In this document: positions 50,125 through 62,100 of the stretch, piece after piece | Layout: each line of letters begins with the position of its first letter | How positions within the stretch are numbered: position 1 is the first letter of the stretch | Assembly (NCBI RefSeq): GCF_037975245.1 | Contig: NC_092576.1 | Span: forward strand, 31,970,611 to 32,034,610 | Origin: Apostichopus japonicus | Lineage: Eukaryota; Echinodermata; Holothuroidea; Aspidochirotida; Stichopodidae | Reading direction: 5' to 3' | DNA: 64,000 nt | Program-made: the position numbers and the translations under genes | The notes under the pieces: model-generated | Seen by the model: only the letters and a program-made list of their open reading frames with translations | Database searches by the model: none | What the model was told of the DNA's origin: nothing

Positions 50125-53100
50125 CTAATGTAAAAAGACATGAAAATTTAATACAAATACAGAATTTCCTTGAACTACATGTACTGTATAATGCATCTCA
50201 AATGGCAAGCTATGCATAACTTTCCAAGGGCAGGACCAGCGGGTCCCCCCACCCCCTTGCGAAAATTAAGAGGGCCCCTCGTTTCAGAAATCCTGGATCC
50301 GCCACTGCTTTCCATAGAGTTTCTAGGGAATCGGTATATAATATCTTACTTTTTGGCATGACAGTCTTAGAATACCAACTGTAGTGCAATAATCTAGTTA
50401 TTTTGTTAGCTTTGAAAAAAATGTCCATCAGTAACTTTATGCATGTTTTTTTAAAAGTGGCAAATGCCATATTCAATCTAATAGAAGTGCCACTGGGCTA
50501 AGACAAACACAAAACCATGTGCATGTATTAGGACTATGTTAATATTGATTTGCAAATCAGGTACAGTACATGTAAAGTGACTATAGTTAGGGGCCAAGAA
50601 CATCCCTGATTGCGACAAACTGCCATGTCATATGTCGTTACACAAGAACATGAATTCCTGTTATTGTTTAACAACTGTGACTGAACGTAAACACTCCGTG
50701 TGTTGTTGTTTTTGCTTTGTAGTAAAAACAGGTGTCAAGGTACCAATCGTTGGGACATGTTTGCTCTGATGGGGCCACTGTTTCAAAGATTTTCTAATCA
50801 AATTTAATTCTGAAAACACAAACTTTTTGTGTGAATTAATTGCAGCCCGCAAAAAACTTATTTGATTGAACTACAATCTAACGCTATGGAGAAATGCTAT
50901 TAATTTGTCAATTTGTTAATTCATGTGTAGATTTTTGTGGAGTGAAATCCTATTGTGGGTGTCGCAAATGCTGATTGGTCAATTTGCACCTCACTAAATT
51001 AAGTTGCGCACTCACATAAATATTGTATACAGACTGTCATATAGTAGGAGACTGTATGCTAAATCTATGCAATTAGAGTAAATATGATATTTGGTTAATC
51101 TTGTGTATGTTTTGTGCTAAAATGGAATAAATGCTGGTTACTAACCACTACACAGTGGCGTAACGTTGGTTTGGGGTGCCCAGTGCAAAAGCGACGGATT
51201 GGGACGCCTCTGACCTATGGTGTGCATGGTGCAGCACAGTAAATTAATTTTGGTTTTGAAAGCCATATAGCCACTTAAAAATGATTGTAACTTACAAATG
51301 ATTGTAACTTACAAATGATTGTGAACTTTAGATCAATTTTAATTCATGTTTTAATGAACTAATCATGTTAAGTTGTAAAAATAGTTAGCCTTAAAAGTAA
51401 TGTATTCATCTTTTCCAATTTCTGTACTTTCAAAGATTCGTCACTCGCTGCTAGTCTACTGATAGGCCCTGATTGTGGCCTGACCATATCATAATGCTTA
51501 TAAATTCTGGATTTTTTTCAAGGTTTTGATATTTATAGGGTGAAAAGCGTAAAGTGGGTAAAGGTTTCTACTTCTCTTCCTAAGCCATTATAGCCATGCA
51601 AACAAAGTATTATCGTGTTGAAAGGGTATCCAGGCCTGGGTGCCCCTTAGCCCAGGTGCCTGGAGGTTTGCCTCCCCCCCCCCCCCGAGAGCATGAGAGT
51701 TACGCCACTGACACTAGTGTGCTTTGTTCCTATACAAACAGAAGTTGGGTTTAATTGACAGACCATGACATGAAAATCTCATCAACTATTTTTTTAAATC
51801 CTATATGTAACACTACTTCCACACACGATTTTTGATGCATACTTTTGAGCGACACACATGCATGCATTGTACTAACATACAGTTGTAGGTCAGTGGTACC
51901 CATACTCACTGTCAGTTGTGGTGCAACTGCAGACTTCCATCATTTCATACAGATAATTTAGATTGGAGGATATATGTACCGCTTCCTTATGTTGTTTCTA
52001 TGAAGAATATAAGGACTATTATTTTGATCTAATTTTAGTGGAACTACAGTAATACAACACTAATGCCTAATACTTAAAGGTAGTTAAGGGTATGTTTGTT
52101 TGCTTCATGATTCTACTTTAATAGGTCTCCATTTATTGGTGAGAAAGAAATTCTTCATATTGATGAAATGTTGCCTCTCTATATATATGTTCTGGTATAT
52201 ACTATGAGATTCACTCAGATTGCCTTAACTCTTCTCATGCATGAAATTTAATGCCATCATGGTTCTTATTAAGTTCAAGTGATATTTCCATTCCATTCAT
52301 TTATCTGCATTGTAACTGGAATATTAGGAGACTCAATTGTTTTTTGAAAAAGTGTGATTTGAAATAATTAACTGCAAGGGTAGTACTGTACATACCTTGG
52401 AATCATTTTCTTCATAGATAGCTTTGTCATTATCATCATCAGATGTCTGCAAGAAGTAGAATAAAGTGAATCAATAAACCATATAAATTCATTGTTGATA
52501 TACAATATAGAAATTTACTTCGCTCCTCGCTTACCTGTCTCCTCACAACCTTAGCACCTCATTCTACCGTGCCTATAAAGTCCTGGTAAAATAATAACAC
52601 TGTGCGCCCTCTATGACCGAACCCCTCCCCCCCCTCGGTCACTCCTCACTACTCATTCTACCATTAAAAGTGTCTTCACGTGAATTTCTTGTGGATATAT
52701 TTCCCTTGGATTTCGTCTTGGTTTTCTTTAGCGATCTTTGGAAGTTTCTTTCCTCGGATTCTTAGGAGTATTGCAGTCCTTTCCAGCCCGATAAGTATCC
52801 TTTTTTGTTGAAAGGGAGGGTTTTGGGGACTGTTTTTATTCCTACTGCGTTTCCGCCCTTAGGTTTTTTGCGGGGGTAGCAGTTCCGCGAACTGCCTAGG
52901 TTTCCCGCCAATTTCCCTTCCCCACGCTATAGGCGTGTCGTTGTATTTTCATGTTCATAGCATGTCTACATTGTATTTCTATTCACGATTTCTTCTTCTA
53001 TATTTCGCTCTCTCATGTTCTTTTTCAGCTTGTGTTGATTTTGTTAGGCCACTTCATAGCGTTTTTCGTATTTTGCCGTTGCTAGGTTACGCTACGTACC

Positions 53101-56100
53101 TCTACTCACCGTTATGTACCTCCCGTTCTCTCCCGTTCTCTTGCTAGTTTGCATTTTTCCGTAAGCTTAAGAGTTAGTCTTTCCTTAATTCGGGCGTTTT
53201 AGTTTGTCTCGTAACCAGCTGAAGTTTTTTTTTTTAACTTTCGATGTTTCGGCCAGGCAGAACCTGGGTCGAACACGATTTGTGTCCTAAGTGTAGAACC
53301 TACACCAGACGGGACCCATGCCTGGTCTGCATAAATTTTCCGCCAGCCCAGTGGCACTAGATAGACCAGTGGCTTACGAGTCTAAGAAGCAAGCTTTAGG
53401 GCAGGCTGGACTTGATTCCTTAGGCCATCGGTGCCCCAGAAAAAGATATAGGAGAGACAAGAGAGAGAGAGAGAGGAGGAGGGAGAAGTGGTGAGAGAGG
53501 TGGAGGAAAGTGGCCAGGAGAGGGCCGAAGGAGAGGTGGAGAGAGAGAGAAAGAGTACCCCTAACGGTCCCGGCGACGTCCGGTTGATTACGGCCAGAGG
53601 GAAGGGCAGGAGCAAGGCTCCTGCCAAGAAAAGACCTCTTGAGAAGAGGCACGGCTCGGCCGGGCTAGAGGCAACGTCTCAGTCCGGGTCGCAGCAAGAG
53701 AGACCCATGGAGCGCGGGCTACAGGCCACGGAGAGCTCGGGTCCGAGAGAGAGAGTACGACCGAGGGGTCGCTGAAACGGAGCCGGTCCCATAGCAGGCT
53801 CCGGGGAGCCCGGGTCCGGCGAGAAAAAAAAAAAAAAAAAAAAATCCCACCGGAAAGGACAGAATGTCCGGGTCGAGGAATACCGGCGTGGTGGTACCCG
53901 GCGTGGTACGCACACAGAGACGGGCTCCGGGAGCCTGGGTCCGGCGAGGCCCCGGGTCCGGCGAGACCCCGGGTCCGGCGAGACTCGAAGGGAAGGCAGA
54001 ACCGAGTTTTCACTCCAGATCCGAGACCGCCCCCGGAGCCGGGAACCAGAGCTATACAATCGACTGCTGGGTCCTCAGAGATTGGCTCCGGAGGGCCCGG
54101 GCCCGACGAGAACGGGGGCGCAGGGGCAGAAGCCCGGTCCGCAGATCTCCAAACGGGATCCAAAACTGGTCCCGAAGTCGGGAGCCTACGAGAGTAACAA
54201 CATTTACAACTGCGACATTTACAATAACATTTACAACTACAACAACATTTACAACGAGATTAACAACTGCTAGGCCCCCAGAATGGGGTAGCAGGTGCAG
54301 AAGCCCGGCCCGCAGACCCCCTAACCGGAGCCGCGGCCGGTCCTGAGGCCGGGAACCGACGAGATTACCAATGCCGGGCCCCCAGAACGGGGTAGCAGGG
54401 GCAAGCGCCCAATCCGAAAAGAGAACCAGCCCCGAGCCAGGTTCCCACGGCAAAGGGAGAAATACTTATCCCCAGACACCGAACACAGACATCGGTGCCG
54501 AGGAGCGATCGCAACCCACGGCCAGCCCGGCCGCGACACCACGATCAATCCCAGACCAAAGAATGGAACCTGATTTGTTCCCCGGCAAGGTTTGCAGAGC
54601 GTCGGGCAACCTGTCCGGCCTAGACGACGAGGTCGACCCCTAGATTTCGGGGTTACAGAGGACGGTTACTCCCGCTTCCCAGAATAGGGGGAGTGTCCCC
54701 CCCCCGGAACTAGCAGCTTGAGCGGCGACGACAGGTTCGAATCATTTGCGGAAAAACACCGCTACCACTACACATCCCAAATGTGTGTTTATTTATCGAG
54801 TACCTGCAGACACTCATGGGTCATATTCTCCTCGCTAATTATACTCCTCTCTAATCATAATTCATCGCCATTTGCCTAGGTTAAAATCTTACTTGTGTTT
54901 AAAAACACTGTCGTTTAAAACACTGGTGAACCCACTTCCAGAACATGTTAAAATGCGTAAGACTGAGGGGTTTTAAATCGGTTCTCATGACTTACAGTAT
55001 TCCGTTTACTTTAAAACCTTGGCAAACTGCTAGGAAGAGAACTTTCTCGAGACTTGGCAAAGTGCCAGGAAACATAACGCTCATAGATCCTTGGCAAACT
55101 GCCAGAAAAAAAGGTACAACGTGGCACATTTGTTAAGAGAGGAGGGGGGGGGCCAAGCAGCCACCTGGCTTGACACGTGTAAGCTCAACTTTTACTGCAA
55201 CGAGCTATCGACTACGTGAGCGATCCTATGGAATAAGCCTTTCTTCCTATTTCTTTGGTGAATTACCAAGACAAACGCGTTAGTAAGTTGAAAAAGGGGT
55301 AGGATACAACCCCAGCAAGTTACAAGCGCTAACACGCTCCGAACATACAGCATGCGCTTTATGAACAATGTTCGATGTTCCGACATCTTAAGCAGAGTTG
55401 CATTTCGTAGCACCTGATGGCCTAGTCTTGACTAGCCTAGGCGCTAGGTGGTTTCAATAGGAAGCTGGATACCTTTACTGCACTACGAAATGGACACATC
55501 TCGACAGGAAGAGATTTGAGAAGTAACGGGTACGTTATCATAACATTCAATACGTGTTTATTACGTTAAATGTGGTGTTGATAAAACGTTGACATAAGAT
55601 GTCTATGAGATATTACGTTATATTAATGTTATATTAATGTCTTAACGGAAATTGTTTTGAAATAATAGCCCCTAAAGGGTTTCGGTAACATATTTCTTAC
55701 ACCTCTAATAACGCTATCATAGCAAAAGACTAAACATTTAGTAACGCCTTTGTGTTTGCTGAGTAACTCCCTGGACTCCGTTAAACAGCCAGGATTTATG
55801 AGGTGGAATTTCTACAAACCCACCCTACACATCCCCTGTTGGGAGTTTGTTCCTGGTGAGTAGGGCTGTAGCTTAGTTAGCTCAGTGGTTAAACCCGGTG
55901 CCTTCCAATCAAAAGGTCCCCGGTTCAAGTCACCCCAAGATTAATGTATGTTGTCCAGTTACAGAGCTGTTGACAATTCATAGTCATGGACATTAAAATA
56001 TGAATGTACGAGACTGACTTTGGTCAGCTTGCGGCTTTGATAAGCCAATGAGGCTTCTTCACAAGTTCCTACTTGCAGGATGATCTAAATTACATACACA

Positions 56101-59100
56101 AATACATACATATACTGTAGTTGTAAAAGCCACATAGCAGCTGTAGCATTGATTAAGACTCTGATGAAGCAAACTATCCATTCAGTACTCAATTTTTGGA
56201 GAGCACTGTGGTCAAGCGGTGTAGGCAGTGTACTGGTGATCTAAGGCTTGCAGGTTTTAGTCCTGGCCAGATCATTCTGTTGTTTCCTTGGGCAAGGCAC
56301 TTTATCTCCATTGCGTCTTTCCATCCAGGAGGGATTTCTCTCTGTTTAACAGGTTATTGTTGACCAGGGTAATATTGCTAGCGCCTCTGGCTTCGTTATC
56401 GATAGATAGGCCGGCGCAGTTCAACCCTCAATATTATTATTAATATTATTTTTCATGGAAAGAACCTCCATTAAACCTCCCTACAGGGTACAGCTTAGGT
56501 CTACATCATCAAGGCATTACTTTTCTTCAGAGGTTTTCTGATTGCAACTGGTTGATAACTAAAGGGGTCATCAGCGGTACTGTGGTAATGCAAGCAGTAC
56601 TGCGAGTGCTGCTGTACTGCAGGCGCTAACAAGGTTATCATACAGGCCACTGTCCTTGACTTCTTTAGCAGCATATACAGAGAAACCACTTTCCTGCACC
56701 ACAGTGGCGTCAGCAGGGCAAAGGATCGGCCCCAACACTCTATTTGCAAAGATAACCAGGTTTCATGTACTTCCGCCTCGCTCTCAGGACTCCAGGGCAG
56801 AGAGATTGTGCCGTCTGGCATGGGAGACCGTCACCACAGCTGCAGAATCTGGCACGGCCCTATGGGTCTCCCATATAGCCAGAAAGGAGAGTGTGAGGGC
56901 CGATGCTCTGCCCAGGGGACAACTCGACCCCGACGAGTAAACCCTTCGCAAGGAACATGCGGTAGGTTTTTCCACATGTTCGGCATACCTCTGATAGACC
57001 TGCTTACGACAAAGGGCAACAATGGGCTGCCCATCTTTTGTAACAGGCGGTCCCACCTGCAGCCTCCCACATAGCGCCAGGTCCCTGCCTTGAGACGGAC
57101 CAGAGGTTTAAATTCTTCCCCCCCCCCCCCTTTGGCATGATCAGCCAGATACTGAGGAAGATTCGCAGCTCCAAGGGTAAACTCATCCTAGTGGCTCCCT
57201 CCGGACCCCGGGTCCCAGGCCGCAGGTCCCACACACAGGCCCCAGACGGGGACGTCTGGTTTTCCAGACGGCTCCACGCTGGGCATTAACCCAGACATTG
57301 ACCAGCTCACCAAAGGCATGGCTCATCGCCGTCCACGAGTCAGACAGTTAGCCCCCTCTGCGGGGCTCTCAGCAGTGCTGCATGCCCTGGCAGGGCCGCT
57401 GTACGAATCGTCGGGGAACGTTTCCCTGGCTGCTCTTACAAAGAAAACACTCTTCGTCATTGCGGTAGCGTCAGCGTGAAGGAGTTACCTCCAAGCCCTA
57501 ACAACCAAACAGAACCACATCAGATTCGAGGGCCATGGGGCGAGGACAGTTCCAGACCCGTCCCTTATTGCCAAGAACCGGGCCTTGACTTTCTTGCCCG
57601 GGGACATTTTCTTTCCGGAAATCAAAACCCTTTCATCAGTGGCTGAGGACAAGCGATGGTGCCCAGTCAGGGCACTGAAGTGGTACTTAAACAGGACAGA
57701 GAAGTTGAGACAAACAACCTCCCTTTTCATCCTGCCACGACCACCTTAAACAGCAGCCGCCAAAGATACCCTATCCCGATGGCTAGTAGAGATGATCCGC
57801 CCGTTCACGATGGGGGGATACCCGGCCAAGAGATCACAACATCAGTGGGGCCTCGGCTTCCACAGCTCTCTCTGCCGGTATCCCGATACAGGACATCCTC
57901 AAGGTGGCAGCGTGGAAAACACCAACTACGTTCGTCGCCTGTTACTTACCTGACACTCTACACGCCGAGGCAGCTTTTGGTAGCGCGGTGGTAGCCGGTT
58001 GGTACTTGGTCCCACCCCTCGGGCCTCCCACCATCGGGCAGTGCCACTCGGTGCTAAGGTTGTGAGGAGACAGGTAAGCGAGGAGCGAAGTAAATATTCC
58101 AAAACTTACTGGTTTGGATATTTACGAGTGACGAGCTTACCTGTCTCCATTCCCGCCTCCCTCCCCCGAGGGGGTGGGACACAGCCGGACGGGGGAGCAG
58201 TCGTTGGACTAGGCTCACGACTCCAAGCACAACACCAGATAGACAGAGCCAACAACTACTAAGAGTCACCGGCCAGGTCTATCGGTGAGGGTAACTTTGC
58301 ACCCTGTGTTTTTCATAGGCGTACTCACCTAAGTTGTCTTAGGGTTAGCAAGTGTTGGGCCTTTACAGGATGAGGCTCCTTGTTAGGAAAAAGGGGTAGT
58401 TTCGCCTGCAGGGCTCAGGAGAGTGTCCCCCCCCTTACCCGCTGCGGCGGGGAGGATTACACTCTCCCTGCTAGGAAGGCATCAGTGCCTTTTGTTAAGG
58501 GCTCACCTTTGAGAAGTTTAGTCGACGGGAGTCCTTGGGGGTGGCCAGAGGATTCTGGCCACCCCTATTTCGGTGACCGTGAGGCCACTTTTAAGGAGTG
58601 GTCTCATGAGTAGTGAGGAGTGACCGAGGGGGGGTTCGGTCATAGAGGGCGCACAGTGTTATTATTTTACCAGGACTTTATAGGCACGGTAGAATGAGGT
58701 GCTAAGGTTGTGAGGAGACAGGTAAGCTCGTCACTCGTAAATATCCAAACCAGTAAGTTTTTGAATCTCTCTAGGTGACAGCTGCAATACATATTGTTCA
58801 AGTGATATTTCCATTCCATTTATTTATCTGCATTGTAACTGGAATAGGAGACTCAATTGTTTTTTGAAAAAGTGTGGTTTGAAATAATTAATTGCAAGGG
58901 TAGTACTGTACATACCTTGGAATCATTTTCTTCGTAGATAGCTTTGTCATTATCATCATCAGATGTCTGCAAGAAGTAGAATAAAGTGAATCAATAAACC
59001 ATATATAAATTCATTGTTGATATACAATATATAACTCTCCAGGTGACAGCTGCAATACATATTGTTCAAGTGATATTTCCATTCCATTTATTTATCTGCA

Positions 59101-62100
59101 TTGTAACTGGAATAGGAGACTCAATTGTTTTTTGAAAAAGTGTGGTTTGAAATAATTACTGTAACTGCAAGGGTAGTACTGTACATACCTTGGAATCATT
59201 TTCTTCGTAGATAGCTTTGTCACTATCATCATCAGATGTCTGCAAGAAGTAGAATAATGTGAATCAATAAACCATATAAATTCATTGTTGATATACAATA
59301 TATAACTCTCCAGCTGCAATACATATTGCCTGACATTGTTAGTTAGCTGCCAATTCTTGGTCTTTGGCTTTCACCTTCCAACATTACTGGAGTGCCAAGT
59401 GATTCATTGGTACATTGATCAGTTGCAATTGTAAGCCAATGGTACCCATAGACACTATCATGTGTGGAGCAAACTGCAGATTCTAGTTTCACACAGATAA
59501 TCTGATCACACCTTTCACATACAGTATATTCTGGTGGCCATGGCGACTAGATCTTTTCATTTTGGCGACTTAAAAGTCTAGTCTTTAGCTAATTAACAGT
59601 ACCCCTGATAATTAATACTTGTAGATATGCATCATCAAGACAGCTGGGAAACATTCACTGAGATAGGCCTATAATTTATGCAAGACTGTTTACCTGTTCT
59701 TCTATTTGCTGCATCATTTTATCAAATACTGGTTGAAGTTCAGGATACTCCTGTAAATCAAATAAATTGATTTAATACTAAAATTAAACTGTGATCAACT
59801 ACAATATTTCTATGCCATTTTTGCAAATTTACAGCACATACTCCTTTGGTATTTCAAAGGATTCAATAGATGCAATGCATACAGGCCTAGGGTAACTATT
59901 AACACTTTTTGCATATCATTTGTTATAGGAAGAACAGTTTGTTACTGGACAAATAGAATCAAAGAATAGGCAATGCTGCATTTAGTTTAACTGATAGCAT
60001 TTTACTATTTGAAGAGCAAAATTGAAGGAACTTATAAATTTATATATATATACTTTGTTAATGAAACTCCAGGATTGGAAGCAGTTATACTCTTTCAAAT
60101 TTACTTGTTGTGTGGTTCTGCTGTGGAACAAGAAACCACATGGAATTTGGGAAAAGTATGTTTCTTACACCTCAAAGATAATTGGTATGACATGCATGTT
60201 ATATCATGCATACATTGATAGTTAATCAGTGTGTATTTCAGAAACATATACATAAGTACATTATAGCACATTTTGATGGTTTGTACCAACAACGTGCACA
60301 TACTGTATCTGCCAAATCTTAGAATGTACAGCTTTGGGCATTTACTACAAATCTGCTTATTTTGATCTCTTGTGTATTTCGATACAAAACCTATTTTTCT
60401 ATGATCATGAATTGACAGATTCCAATTTTAAATATTTTCCTCTGATGTTAGTATCATATTACTGATAAAAATTGTAGGATTCCTATGGGGAAATGAATTT
60501 AGCACATTTTTGTTGAGATGCTGTATATATGGCAATGTATTATTTTTTTCCTCTTTTTTTTGTGGAGGGGGGAGGGGGTGGGAGCAGAGTCAAAACATTT
60601 AGTTAGGATTTATTCAAGTTAACTTCTCCAAATCCTTATAACTCATGTGATGAAGTTTTTACCAAAACAAGCCTGTGGAATATGTTCCAAAATCACGATT
60701 TGAATTGTAAAAAACATGTATTGATTTTACCATGTGAATTTACATGTTCCGTACATGAAAGTTAAATTGGAAGTAACATTTTTATTTTTGGTTATGTTAT
60801 GCTTCAATGACCACCTCCTTTCATAGACAAGAATAGCTAAGAATATACTACAAAATTTATTTTGGTAATATTTCTTCCCTGGAAATTAGAATTTTATATA
60901 CTTTACCTCTTGGCAGGATACAGTACAAATATCTGTTGAAATGAAGAATAATTGTTTAAGTTTTGGATATTATACATCTATTCCTATTACAGTAAATAAG
61001 TTTAGCCAATACCAAATAGGCATGATAGAGCAATATCTAAAAATATCTGAAATATCTTAATATTTTGTAATTACAGAAATTCAAAAATGTTACTTTTGCA
61101 TTCAGTCGGTTAAATAAACATTCAGGTAACATGTCAATTTAACTCACCATATGAGTACATATTCCCTGTCATTTCATCCAAAAACACAGGCTCATTGGGG
61201 TTGTTATCTGTGGCAATTTAAAAATGAAAATCGATAAGTCATAAAGACAATGAAGAGAGTGTTCTCATTAAAAATTAATAGTCCAAAGGCTTCATTTTTC
61301 TCAGATCGGCATCAAAATATAATGAAATATATATAGCATAAAATATCTAACAGAATACATAAAGAAAACTTGTTAATTAATAGGTAACAATTAAAAGGCT
61401 ATTTAAATGCTGTTTCACTTACCAAGTGAATGATGGTATTTTCTCAGATCAGCATCAAAATATAATGCACCATTTGGGGATTCTGAAAGAGTGAAAATGA
61501 AGTTTGCAGTTTACAGAACTGATAAAAATTAGTGAGTTCAATAAAAGTAAAATGGCTCTAAAAGTATTTAAAACAATTTGTTCGGATTGAACACAATAAA
61601 ACTCACCTGTGAATGAGACTGATGTTGATTTGCATGCAGTTTCCTAAAACAAGAATAAAATTAACAAAGTAAGTATGAAACATATTTAGAATGACATTTA
61701 AATGTAACAAAATAACAGATCAAACTATTTTCACAATCAACTTTTTTAATTTGTTATGTTAAAACAGAAAAACATGAATTTTCTAAGAACAAGAAAAAGG
61801 TATATTGTGTCAGAAAAAAAACATTTCCCCAATCCCTAGGAATAGGTCACGCAACTAGGCCAGGACATCAAGACAGGTTCAGTCCTAAGATCAGCTTCTG
61901 AGCAAAACATAGATCAGTGAATTTGTCTAACATAAGAGACTCTTCCTGTACCGAGTCAACCATTTCATTGAATGGATATGGGAGAGCAAAATACAAACAT
62001 CTTTACAGCTAGTTCATGCAGAACCTGTAAGCAAAACTGAATATAGTTGTCCAGTTTTTTTATCAGGCCGATATGGAATTCCAATGCTATGATTGACATG

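Larger units (their letters stand above)
52511..58761 (+). mobile_element. DIRS-type tyrosine-recombinase retroelement, decayed, inserted in an intron
   Basis: About 6.25 kb with the structural signature of DIRS elements. Inverted terminal repeats lie at 52530-52656 and 58606-58726, with non-matching outer ends. An internal complementary region at 58051-58148 is the reverse complement of the left end joined to the reverse complement of the right end. Coding remnants in order are gag-like (53244-54660), RNase H C-terminal part (about 56690-57270) and tyrosine recombinase (about 57330-58060). The reverse transcriptase is not found, and all frames are interrupted. The host intron sequence (ACAATATA then CTCTCNAGGTGACAG) resumes on the right. 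Tandem copies of the same intron at 59.0 kb lack the element, so they serve as an empty-site comparison. Confidence 0.85.

Noticed and set aside
53588-54163. 191-codon minus-strand frame
   Set aside because: Antisense to the gag-like GC-rich part of the DIRS element; contains a homopolymer-derived Phe run.
55863-55943. Possible tRNA gene
   Set aside because: A and B boxes are present but the stems do not form a complete cloverleaf by eye and a long tail follows; a SINE is the better reading.
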